NCBI RefSeq assembly: GCF_902859645.1
Contig: NZ_CADIJR010000037.1
Location: forward strand, 1-62,241
Source: Achromobacter insuavis
GTDB lineage: Bacteria > Pseudomonadota > Gammaproteobacteria > Burkholderiales > Burkholderiaceae_B
Length of the DNA: 62,241 nt
Reading direction: 5' to 3'
The notes under the pieces were generated by a model, which searched no databases, was not told where the DNA came from, and saw only the letters and a program-made list of their open reading frames with translations. A program made the translations under genes and the position numbers. Shown here piece after piece: positions 55,017 to 62,241 of the stretch (its first letter is position 1; the number at the start of each line of letters is the position of its first letter).

Positions 55017-55921
55017 CAGGCCCTCCGTTTGCTGGCCAGCTTGGGGTTGAGGGCATCGTTCAGGCCGTCGCCGATCAGGCTGACCGCCAGCACCGTGACG
55101 AAAATGGCCGCGCCCGGCAGGGTCACGGCCCACCACGCCGTCAGGATGTAGGGCCGGTTGCTGCCGATCATCAGGCCCCAGCTCATCACGTTGGGATCGC
55201 CCAGCCCGAGGAAGGACAACCCCGCCTCGAACAGGATCGCGGTGCCGATGGCCAGCGTGGCCGACACGATCAGCGGCGCCAGCGCGTTGGGCAGGATGAC
55301 GCGCCAGATGATGCGCGCGTTGCTGGAGCCGATCACCCTTTCGGCCAGCACGTATTCGCGCTGCTTCAGGCTCAGGAATTCGCCCCGCGCCAGGCGCGCG
55401 GTGCCGGTCCAGCTGACCACGCCGATGGCCACCGCGATAGTGGTCAGCGAGGGGCTGAACAAGGTCACCAGCACCATGGCGAACAGCAGCGCCGGCAGCA
55501 CCTGGAAGAACTCCGTGATACGCATCAGCGTCTCGTCGACCCAGCCGCCGTAATAGCCGGCCAGCGCGCCCACGGTGATGCCGATGGCCATCGACAGCAC
55601 CGCCGCGACCACCCCGACCAGCAGGGTGGCGCGGCCGCCATGGATCAGGCCGGTCAGCACGTCCCGGCCGAGATAGTCCGAGCCGAGCAGCAGGTCGCCG
55701 CCCGGCGGCTCCATCGGCGCGCTGGCGATCTCGAACGGATCCGCCTGCATCACCAGGGGCCCGAACAGCACCAGCGCCAGGATGGCGGCCAGCAGCAGCA
55801 CGCCGATGAGCGCGCCGGGGTTGCGGACGAACACGCGCAGCGCCTCGTACGCGGGCCGCGCCGATCGCGGGCGGGCCGCGTCGGCGACGCCGCCGGAAAG
55901 CGTGGGAGGGGCTTGGCTCAT
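55016..55921 (-). CDS. Dipeptide/oligopeptide ABC transporter permease (DppC-like)
   Basis: 301 residues. N-terminal OppC-type helix region (AYEALRVFVRNPGALIGVLL), then LLGSDYLGRDVLTGLIHGGR, a DppC/OppC hallmark, and the coupling loop AERVIGSSNARIIWRVILPNALAPLIV. About six membrane helices. Overlaps the DppB-like gene by 4 bases and the ATPase gene by one, so the operon is translationally coupled throughout. Confidence 0.94.
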   Translation of the reverse strand: MSQAPPTLSGGVADAARPRSARPAYEALRVFVRNPGALIGVLLLAAILALVLFGPLVMQADPFEIASAPMEPPGGDLLLGSDYLGRDVLTGLIHGGRATLLVGVVAAVLSMAIGITVGALAGYYGGWVDETLMRITEFFQVLPALLFAMVLVTLFSPSLTTIAVAIGVVSWTGTARLARGEFLSLKQREYVLAERVIGSSNARIIWRVILPNALAPLIVSATLAIGTAILFEAGLSFLGLGDPNVMSWGLMIGSNRPYILTAWWAVTLPGAAIFVTVLAVSLIGDGLNDALNPKLASKRRA

Positions 55922-56886
55922 GAGGTCTTTATCCTGGGATCGATCAGCCGGTAGGCCAGGTCGGTAAGCTGGTTCATCACCACCACCAGCAGGGACGCGA
56001 ACAGCAGGATGCCGAGCAGGGTCGGATAGTCGCGCCGCAGCACGGAATCGAACGCCAGCCGGCCCAGGCCCGGCCAGTTGAAGACCGTTTCCACCAGGAT
56101 GGCGCCCGCCAGCACGTTGCCGAATTGCAGCCCCAGCATGGTCACCACCGGCAGCACGCCGTTGCGCAGCGCGTGCCGGTAGAGCACGATGCGCTCCGGC
56201 AGCCCCTTGGCGCGGGCGGTGCGGATGTAATCGGCCGCCAGCGCATCCATGACGCTGGCGCGCGCCAGCCGGCTGTATTGCGCCAGGTACACGAACGCCA
56301 GCGTGAAGGCCGGCAGCACCAGGTGGTGCAACACGTCCAGCACCCCGGCCCAGCCATCCTCGGGGCCGCCCGCCGAACGCATGTCGGACACCGGGAACAG
56401 CGGCAGCGCCGAGGCGAACAGGATGATGAGGATGATGCCGGTCCAGAACACCGGCGCGGAATAGCCCACGATCGACATCAGCGTGATGCCCTGCGACAGC
56501 GGCCCGTTGGGCTTGCGCGCCGCCAGCGTGCCCAGCGCGGTGCCGGCCACGAAGGCGCTGGACACCGACGTCACCACCAGCAGCAGCGTAGCCGGCACGC
56601 GTTCCCAGATCAGCTGCGCCACCGGCAGGTTGAAGAAATAGGAATAGCCCAGATCGCCGCGCGCCACCTGCGACAGATACAGTCCCAGTTGAACCAGGAA
56701 CGGCCGGTCCAGCCCGTACTGGGCCCGCAGCTGGGCCCGCAGTTCCTCGCTGATGCCGCCCATGGAGCCGGCGATGGTCTCGACCGGATCGCCGGGCGAG
56801 ATGTGGATCAGCAGGAAATTGAGCGTCACCACCGCCAGCAGCAACACCACCGCGTAGCCGATCCGACGCGCGAGATAGCGCAACAT
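55918..56886 (-). CDS. Dipeptide/oligopeptide ABC transporter permease (DppB-like)
   Basis: 322 residues with about six helices. LRYLARRIGYAVVLLLAVVT and ISPGDPVETIAG are the OppB/DppB start; the coupling loop reads ADYIRTARAKGLPERIVLYRHALRNGVLPVV. Follows the binding-protein gene by 12 bases. Confidence 0.94.
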   Translation of the reverse strand: MLRYLARRIGYAVVLLLAVVTLNFLLIHISPGDPVETIAGSMGGISEELRAQLRAQYGLDRPFLVQLGLYLSQVARGDLGYSYFFNLPVAQLIWERVPATLLLVVTSVSSAFVAGTALGTLAARKPNGPLSQGITLMSIVGYSAPVFWTGIILIILFASALPLFPVSDMRSAGGPEDGWAGVLDVLHHLVLPAFTLAFVYLAQYSRLARASVMDALAADYIRTARAKGLPERIVLYRHALRNGVLPVVTMLGLQFGNVLAGAILVETVFNWPGLGRLAFDSVLRRDYPTLLGILLFASLLVVVMNQLTDLAYRLIDPRIKTS

Positions 56887-56898
56887 GGCCGCCTCCCG

Positions 56899-58488
56899 CT
56901 ATTGCAAGTAGGTGTCGTCAAGCGGCGACAGCAGGCCCCAGATGCCATCGGGCAGGCCATGCACCTTCCTGGACGACAGCGTGTGGTATGGAATGACCGT
57001 CAGGAAATCGATCGGCAGGTCCTCGGTCACGATCTGCTGGAACTGCGCATACAGCGCGCGGCGCTTCGCCTCGTCGGTTTCCGTGCCGGCCTGTTCCAGC
57101 AATTCGTCGACCTTGGGGTTCTTGTAGGACTGGGTGTTGGTCCAGATGATGTCGCGGATATTGCTCGACAGGTAGGTGCGGTGCACGCCGATCACCGGAT
57201 CGCCCCAGTTGAAGACCAGGTCGGTGGTCATGTCGAAATCATGGCTGGCGATGCGCTTGGCCCAGGTCGGGAAGTCGGGCGAAGCGCGCACCTGCACCGC
57301 GATCCCCACCTTCTTGAGCTGGCTGCGCAGGTACTCCGCCACGTTCTTGCCCTGCACGTCGCTGCCGGGCATGTAATCGACCGTCAGGGTCATGCGCTCA
57401 CCCTTGCCGTCTTTCTTGAATCCGGCGTCATCCAGCAACTGCTCGGCCTTCTTCAGATCGAGCGGGTACTTCTTCAGGTCCTGGGTCGCAAAGGGGCTGG
57501 AGGCCACGATCGGCCCGTCCGCCGGCTGGGCGAAGCCGGCGTTCAGCGCCTTGGTGATGAAGCCCTTGTCGGTGGCGTAGGCGATCGCCTGCCGCACGCG
57601 CACGTCGTCCAGCGGCTTGCGCGCGGTATTGAACGCCAGCCAGCTGAGCGCGCCGATGCCCTCGTAGCCACGGTTGGTCATGACGATCTGCGGGTTGTCC
57701 TTGGCGCGGCGCAGGATGGTCGGCTCGGTCATGTACGGCAGCACGCCGATGTCGCCGCGCTCCAGCCCGATCAGCAGGTTGGTGGCGTCGGGATTGATCT
57801 TCACCACCACCCGGTCCAGGTAGGGTTTGCCTTTCTCGAAGAACTTGTCGAAACGCTCCAGCACGATCTCCTGGCCCGGCTTGAAGTCCTTGAGCGTGAA
57901 CGGGCCCGAGCCGACCACGTTGGCGGAATTGCGCGGATGGTTCTTCAGGTCCTGGCCGTCGCCATAGATGTGCTTGGGCAGCACCGGCATCAGCGCCGGC
58001 GACAGCGCCAGCAGGATCGCCGGGTGCGGCCGGCTCATGCGCAGCACGGCGGTGTAGGGATCGGGCGTATCGACGCTTTCGACGGGCGCCAGCATGCTCT
58101 GGAACGGATGGTTCTGCTTGACCGCCATCACCGAGAACGCCACGTCCGCCGACGTCACCGGCTGGCCGTCGTGGAACAGCGCGTCGTGGCGCAGGTGCAG
58201 GGTCAGCGATTTCGCGTCCGGCGCCAGTTCCCACGACTGCGCCAGGTAGGGTTGCGGCTTCCAGTCGGCGTCGTAGCGCAGCGGGCTGGCGAACAGCTGG
58301 GCGCTGGGCAGCGCCGTGGCAATGCCCGATTGCACCGCGCCATTCAGGTGCCGCGGCACCTGCGTCGAGCCGATCACCAGCGTGCCGCCCGGCTTGGGCG
58401 CATCGGCGGCCACGGCCGCGTGCGTGCCGGCCGCCATTGCCCATGCTGTCAGTATTGCGGCAAAGCCGCGTGTCGCGCTGCGCATCAT
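56899..58488 (-). CDS. Peptide/nickel-type ABC transporter substrate-binding protein (family 5)
   Basis: 529 residues from ATG 58488, preceded by AAGGGG; ATG 58518 has no ribosome site. Signal peptide cleaved near HAAVA-AD. SBP_bac_5 features: PKPGGTLVIGS, LAQSWELAPDAKSLTLHLR, FHDGQPVTSADVAFS and NPDATNLLIGLERGDI. It recognises a peptide-like or other organic solute and feeds the DppBC/ATPase complex. With the amidohydrolase downstream, an N-acylated or cyclic amide is a reasonable guess for the ligand. Confidence 0.93.
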   Translation of the reverse strand: MMRSATRGFAAILTAWAMAAGTHAAVAADAPKPGGTLVIGSTQVPRHLNGAVQSGIATALPSAQLFASPLRYDADWKPQPYLAQSWELAPDAKSLTLHLRHDALFHDGQPVTSADVAFSVMAVKQNHPFQSMLAPVESVDTPDPYTAVLRMSRPHPAILLALSPALMPVLPKHIYGDGQDLKNHPRNSANVVGSGPFTLKDFKPGQEIVLERFDKFFEKGKPYLDRVVVKINPDATNLLIGLERGDIGVLPYMTEPTILRRAKDNPQIVMTNRGYEGIGALSWLAFNTARKPLDDVRVRQAIAYATDKGFITKALNAGFAQPADGPIVASSPFATQDLKKYPLDLKKAEQLLDDAGFKKDGKGERMTLTVDYMPGSDVQGKNVAEYLRSQLKKVGIAVQVRASPDFPTWAKRIASHDFDMTTDLVFNWGDPVIGVHRTYLSSNIRDIIWTNTQSYKNPKVDELLEQAGTETDEAKRRALYAQFQQIVTEDLPIDFLTVIPYHTLSSRKVHGLPDGIWGLLSPLDDTYLQ

Positions 58489-58574
58489 CCACCCCTTGGT
58501 ATTGTTGGCATGAGCCATTCAAACGATGGCGGTAGCGCTAGCCTAGTCAACCCGGGGGCCCCCGCTTAGTACCA

Positions 58575-58608
58575 AACCGCCGGACTTGTTGGTGCCAGGC
58601 CGGCGGTT
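58575..58608 (-). terminator. Possible terminator between pta and the ABC importer operon
   Basis: Read leftward, AACCGCCGG and CCGGCGGTT form a perfect 9-base stem with a 16-base loop, just beyond the pta stop. The following T-run is poor. Confidence 0.4.
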
Positions 58609-58616
58609 GACCCGGC

Positions 58617-59546
58617 TCAGCGCGCGCCGGCCGCCAGCGCCCGCGCATACAACGCCGCCACCGCGCAGCTGTCCACCCTCGCCTGCACCGCGTCCGAGCG
58701 GCTGGTCAGCAACACCGGCACGCGCGTGCCCAGCACCAGCCCGGCGGTGGCCGCGCCGGCCAGCCAGGTCAGTTCCTTGTAGAGCATGTTGCCGGCCTCG
58801 ATGTCGGGCACCAGCAGGATGTCGGCGTCGCCCGCCACGGGCGAGACGATGCCCTTCTGCTCGGCCGCCTGGCGCGAGATGGCGTTGTCGAACGCCAGCG
58901 GGCCGTCGATCTGGCCGCCGCGGATCTGCTGGCGGTCGGCCATCTTCGACAACGCCGCCGCGTCCAGCGTGGCCGGCATCGCCGGGTTGACCGATTCGGT
59001 GGCGCACAGCACCGCCACCTTGGGCCGCGCCACGCCCAGCGCGCGCGCCAGGTCGATGGCGTTCTGGGCGATGTCGGCCTTCTCCTGCAAGGTCGGGGCG
59101 ATGTTGACAGCGGCGTCGGTCAGGATGAACAGCTTGGGATAGGCCGCGGCCGCCATCACGAAGGCGTGGCTGATGCGCCGGCCGGTGCGCAGCCCGGATT
59201 CGCGCGCCACCACCGCCGACATGAAGTGGTCGGTGTGCAGGCTGCCCTTCATCAGCATGCCGACGGCGCCGTCGCGCGCCAGGCCGGCGGCGGCGCGCGC
59301 GGCCAGCGCCTCGTCGTCGGGCGTGTCGACGATCTCCAGCGAGCCGGCGCGCAGGCCCAGCTCGGCCATCAAGGCCGCCAGCCGGGCCGCCGGCCCGACC
59401 AGCAGCGGCTCGATGTAGCCGGCCTCGCGCGCCTGCACCGCCGCCCCCAGGCTGGACGCGCACAGCGGATAGGCCACCGCCGTGCGCACCCGCCCGGCCG
59501 ACAGCGCCGCGGCCCGCAGCGGCTCGAACAAGCGGTCGCTGGCCAT
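58617..59546 (-). CDS. pta: Phosphate acetyltransferase of the sulfoacetaldehyde pathway
   Basis: 309 residues of the PTA_PTB family: MLMKGSLHTDHFMSAVV, FILTDAAVNIAPTLQEKADI, LLVPDIEAGNMLYKEL and late LTSRSDAVQARVDSCAVA. Lacks the N-terminal DRTGG extension of E. coli Pta, as normal for the short type that accompanies xsc. It converts acetyl phosphate released by Xsc into acetyl-CoA. It begins 4 bases beyond the xsc stop, in one operon. Confidence 0.92.
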   Translation of the reverse strand: MASDRLFEPLRAAALSAGRVRTAVAYPLCASSLGAAVQAREAGYIEPLLVGPAARLAALMAELGLRAGSLEIVDTPDDEALAARAAAGLARDGAVGMLMKGSLHTDHFMSAVVARESGLRTGRRISHAFVMAAAAYPKLFILTDAAVNIAPTLQEKADIAQNAIDLARALGVARPKVAVLCATESVNPAMPATLDAAALSKMADRQQIRGGQIDGPLAFDNAISRQAAEQKGIVSPVAGDADILLVPDIEAGNMLYKELTWLAGAATAGLVLGTRVPVLLTSRSDAVQARVDSCAVAALYARALAAGAR

Positions 59547-59550
59547 GGCG

Positions 59551-61362
59551 TCAGCCGCGCACCGGGTCGATCGGCAGCGGCACCTCGCCCGGCTGGAACG
59601 GCTGGTTGACGTAGCGCTTGTACTTGTCCAGCAGGCGCAGCGGCTGCTTGAGCGCGTCGCGGCGGAACGGATCGCCCAGCTCCTGGCTCACCATCATTTC
59701 CAGCACGGTGGTCTTGCCCTCGGACTGCGCCTTGCACGCGGCCTGCAGCGCCGCGCCGACCTGGTCGGCATGCTCGACCCGGATGCCCTCGGCGCCCATG
59801 GACCGCGCCAGTTCCGCGAAGTTGGGATTCTGCAGGTTGCTGCCGACGAAACGGCGGCCGTAGAAGTCCACCTGGTTTTTCTTTTCCGCGCCCCACTGGC
59901 CGTTGTGGAACACCACCGCCGTCACCGGGATGCGCTCGCGCACGCAGGTCAGCAGCTCCTGGAAGCTCATGCACCAGGCGCCGTCGCCGACGTAGGCCAC
60001 CGCCGGCCGGTCGGGCCGGCCCAGCTTGGCGCCGATCAGGGCCGGCAGCGCGTAGCCGCAGTTGCCGAAGCTCATGGCCGCCAACATCGAATCCGGCTCG
60101 TCGAAGCGCAGGTAGCTGTTGGACACCGAGCAGATGTTGCCGATGTCGGTGGACACCATCACGTGCTTGGGCATGGCGCGCTCCAGTTCGCGCAGCATGC
60201 GGCGCGGATGCATGCGGCCGCCGCCATGCTCGATGATGTCCAGGCTCCAGTCGTCGCGCTCGTGCGACCAGCCGTCCAGTTCCTTTTCCCAGGCGCTTTT
60301 CTGCGCGCCGATCTCTTCGCCGCGCGCCGCCTTGGTGGCCACGCAGGCGACCTCGCGATCGCGCAGCTTCGCGGCCAGCGCCGCCGCGGCCGGCTTGGCG
60401 TCGCCGCAGATGCCCACCGACACCGGCCGCACCAGGCCCAGCATGCGGTGGTCGGCGTCGACCTGGATGATGCGCGCGTGCTGCGGCCAGTAGTCCAGCC
60501 CGTGCTGCGGCAAGGTGCCGAAGGGCCCCAGGCGCGTGCCCAGCGCCAGCACCACGTCGGCCTGCGACAGCAGCTTCATGCCGGCCTTGGAGCCCTGGTA
60601 GCCCAGCGGCCCGCACCACAGCGGATGGCTGGCCGGGAAGGCGTCGTTGTGCAGGTAGCTGGTGACCACCGGCGCGCCCAGCAGCTCGGCCAGCGCCACG
60701 CATTCGGCCTGGCCGGCCGAGAACAGCACGCCGCCGCCGGCCACGATCACCGGGAATTTGGCGCTGGCCAAGAGGCGCGCGGCCGCTTCCAGGTCCTCTT
60801 CGGACCCCGGGCCGCGGCGGATGCGGCGCGGCTCCGGAATGGCCACGTCGATCTCGCCATAGAAATAGTCGCGCGGGATGTTCAGCTGGGTCGGGCCGCG
60901 CTCGGCCAGCGCGTTGTCGAAGGCCTTGGCGGTGAATTCGGCCATGCGGTCGGGGCGGTTGACGTGCGCCTGGTACTTGGTGATGCGCGAGAAGATCGGC
61001 AGCTGCTCGGTTTCCTGGAAGCCGCCCAGGCCCATGCCGGAGGTGCCGGTCTCGGGCGTGATCGCCACCACCGGGCTGTGGGCCCAGTAGGCCGCGGCCA
61101 CGCCGGTGACGAAGTTGGTGATGCCGGGACCGTTCTGCGCGATGCAGACGCCGTGGCGGCCGGTGACGCGCGAATAGCCGTCGGCCATGTGGGCGGCGCC
61201 CTGCTCGTGCACCGTCGGCACGAAGCGGATGCCGGCGGCCGGGAACAGGTCCAGCGCGTCCATGAAGGCCGAGCCGACGATGCCGAATACGTCCTTGACG
61301 CCTTGCGCCACCAGCGTCTCGACGAACGCTTCGCTGGGGGTCATGTGTTGCTTGCTGCTCAT
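59551..61362 (-). CDS. xsc: Sulfoacetaldehyde acetyltransferase
   Basis: 603 residues from ATG 61362 with AGGAG about 10 bases before it. It is a thiamine-diphosphate enzyme of the acetohydroxyacid-synthase fold with N-terminal MTPSEAFVETLVAQGVKDVFGIVGSAF and the cofactor motif GDGAWCMSFQEL...NGQWGAEK. The pattern VHEQGAAHMADGYSRVTG and the pta partner distinguish Xsc from other members. It cleaves sulfoacetaldehyde with phosphate to sulfite and acetyl phosphate, a key step in use of taurine, isethionate or other C2 sulfonates. The gene is divergent from an IclR regulator. Confidence 0.95.
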   Translation of the reverse strand: MSSKQHMTPSEAFVETLVAQGVKDVFGIVGSAFMDALDLFPAAGIRFVPTVHEQGAAHMADGYSRVTGRHGVCIAQNGPGITNFVTGVAAAYWAHSPVVAITPETGTSGMGLGGFQETEQLPIFSRITKYQAHVNRPDRMAEFTAKAFDNALAERGPTQLNIPRDYFYGEIDVAIPEPRRIRRGPGSEEDLEAAARLLASAKFPVIVAGGGVLFSAGQAECVALAELLGAPVVTSYLHNDAFPASHPLWCGPLGYQGSKAGMKLLSQADVVLALGTRLGPFGTLPQHGLDYWPQHARIIQVDADHRMLGLVRPVSVGICGDAKPAAAALAAKLRDREVACVATKAARGEEIGAQKSAWEKELDGWSHERDDWSLDIIEHGGGRMHPRRMLRELERAMPKHVMVSTDIGNICSVSNSYLRFDEPDSMLAAMSFGNCGYALPALIGAKLGRPDRPAVAYVGDGAWCMSFQELLTCVRERIPVTAVVFHNGQWGAEKKNQVDFYGRRFVGSNLQNPNFAELARSMGAEGIRVEHADQVGAALQAACKAQSEGKTTVLEMMVSQELGDPFRRDALKQPLRLLDKYKRYVNQPFQPGEVPLPIDPVRG

Positions 61363-61465
61363 GGTCTCTCTCCTGGCGGGCCGGCGCGGCTTGGATTGCA
61401 TATTGGCCGGGGTAAACCGATACTGCAGCAGAAGCCCGGCGTTTCCCACCCTGCAGCGTTCCATT

Positions 61466-61520
61466 TTCTGCAGAATCCGCACCAACCTGGCGGCCTTTCG
61501 CCAAATCTTCAAATATTGAA
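61466..61520. promoter_or_regulatory. Candidate IclR operators upstream of xsc and iclR
   Basis: Two palindromes lie in the 160-base divergent gap: TTCTGCAGAA (61466-61475), with further CTGCAG copies at 61432 and 61451, and TTCAA-ATA-TTGAA (61508-61520), the latter next to the regulator start. Positions suit control of xsc-pta and autoregulation. Confidence 0.45.
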
Positions 61521-61522
61521 AG

Positions 61523-62241
61523 ATGAAAGACGAATCCTCCGCGGCGCTGCGCGCGCTGACCCTGCTGGAACAGGTCGCCGGTTCCGAGGCGCCGGTATCG
61601 CTGGCGGCGCTGACCGAGGCCACCGGCCTGCCCAAGCCGTCGGTGCTGCGCATCCTGTCGCGGCTGGTGGACGCCGGCATGCTGCTGCGCGAGCCGGCCG
61701 GCAAGAGCTACATCACCGGCCCGCGACTGGCGCTGCTGGCGCGCGACACCCTGCTCAATTCGCCGCTGCGGGCCGAGCGCCACCGCATCCTCGACAGCCT
61801 GGTCGACGAGATCGGCGAGACCTGCAACTGCACCATGCTGGACGGCGACGAGGTCATCTACCTGGACCGGGTCGAGACCGCCTGGCCGCTGCGCGTCAAC
61901 CTGCAGCCCGGCTCGCGCGTGCCGCTGCATTGCAGCGCCAGCGGCAAGCTGTTCCTGGCGCACATGCGGCGCGAGGCGCGCGCGCGGCTGCTGGCGGCGG
62001 CGCCGCTGCCGCGCTACACGCCCAACACGCTGTGCGACGCGGCGGCGCTGGAACGCGAGCTACTGGCGATCCGCAAGGAAGGCGCCAGTTTCGACCGCGA
62101 GGAATTCCTGCTGGGCATCGTCTGCATGGCGGTGCCGATCATGCGCGGGCGCCGCGCCATCGCCGCGGTGGCGCTGCACGCGCCGGTGGCGCGGCTGTCG
62201 ATCGACGGCGCGCGCGCCTGGCTGCCGCGCATGCAGGAAGC
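61523..62241 (+). CDS. IclR-family regulator (3' end outside window)
   Basis: An open frame of 239 codons from ATG 61523 to the edge of the window, with no stop. The N-terminal winged helix reads LEQVAGSEAPVSLAALTEAT and LPKPSVLRILSRLVDAGML, followed by the IclR effector domain (TMLDGDEVIYLDRVE, PLHCSASGKLFLA, FDREEFLLGIVCMAVPI). Divergent from xsc-pta, it is the probable regulator of sulfoacetaldehyde use. Only a few residues are likely missing. Confidence 0.9.
   Translation, partial: MKDESSAALRALTLLEQVAGSEAPVSLAALTEATGLPKPSVLRILSRLVDAGMLLREPAGKSYITGPRLALLARDTLLNSPLRAERHRILDSLVDEIGETCNCTMLDGDEVIYLDRVETAWPLRVNLQPGSRVPLHCSASGKLFLAHMRREARARLLAAAPLPRYTPNTLCDAAALERELLAIRKEGASFDREEFLLGIVCMAVPIMRGRRAIAAVALHAPVARLSIDGARAWLPRMQE

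Noticed and set aside
56125-58569. 814-codon plus-strand frame opposite the binding protein and permease genes
   Set aside because: His/Gln/Arg-rich translation with no recognisable domain, typical of an antisense frame in GC-rich DNA.

Overview
The window is very GC-rich, densely coded and has the gene repertoire of a free-living or opportunistic beta-proteobacterium of the Alcaligenaceae (Achromobacter/Bordetella-like). Pointers are a Bug-type periplasmic receptor, several MocR (GntR-aminotransferase) regulators, a MXKDX pentapeptide-repeat protein, PepSY/DUF3325 iron-uptake proteins and two autotransporters. No rRNA, tRNA, CRISPR array, phage or intact insertion sequence was seen. This placement rests on gene content only.

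Layout. 1-2.5 kb: end of an AraC/PchR-type regulator, a Fur-box candidate and a PepSY + DUF3325 membrane pair (iron/siderophore). 2.5-5.6 kb: anaerobic class III ribonucleotide reductase, with the glycyl-radical piece encoded by its own 60-residue gene (nrdD-large, nrdD-small, nrdG), behind an FNR/Anr box and a pair of NrdR-like boxes. 5.6-10.5 kb: a MocR regulator divergent from a degradative HMG-CoA reductase, a small membrane protein and a TctA-like permease, probably mevalonate use. 10.6-11.8 kb: a nitronate monooxygenase-like flavoprotein. 11.8-17.4 kb: a two-component system divergent from a periplasmic methionine-sulfoxide repair island (cytochrome b561, Tat-exported molybdoenzyme of the MsrP/sulfite-oxidase fold, an exported methionine-rich repeat protein, exported MsrB and MsrA). 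This is the most striking system in the window and resembles the hypochlorite-scavenging MrpX/MrpP system.

17.4-20.9 kb: an autotransporter behind an AT-rich leader. 20.9-27.8 kb: a hypothetical gene, Dps, a TetR regulator divergent from a DAPG-hydrolase-like gene plus an MFS transporter, a second MocR regulator divergent from an EamA exporter, and an SMR (Gdx/SugE-like) pump. 27.9-32.6 kb: cstA-ybdD divergent from a Cache-domain histidine kinase and LuxR-type response regulator (probable pyruvate/peptide sensing and uptake). 32.7-35.2 kb: folE, an EamA exporter and a LysR regulator.

35.5-40 kb: tauABC-like sulfonate transporter followed by a third MocR regulator. 40-45.5 kb: a 1783-residue S6-type serine-protease autotransporter in a less GC-rich island flanked by strong inverted repeats. 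45.7-47.4 kb: Bug receptor and class II aldolase. 47.4-50.7 kb: MFS, FAD oxidoreductase and SnoaL-like genes, all leftward. 50.8-58.5 kb: a leftward operon of a peptide-type ABC importer, an amidohydrolase and a CobW GTPase. 58.6-62.2 kb: pta and xsc (sulfoacetaldehyde to acetyl phosphate to acetyl-CoA) with a divergent, truncated IclR regulator. The two sulfonate loci probably serve one taurine/sulfonate pathway, although the enzyme making sulfoacetaldehyde is not in this window.
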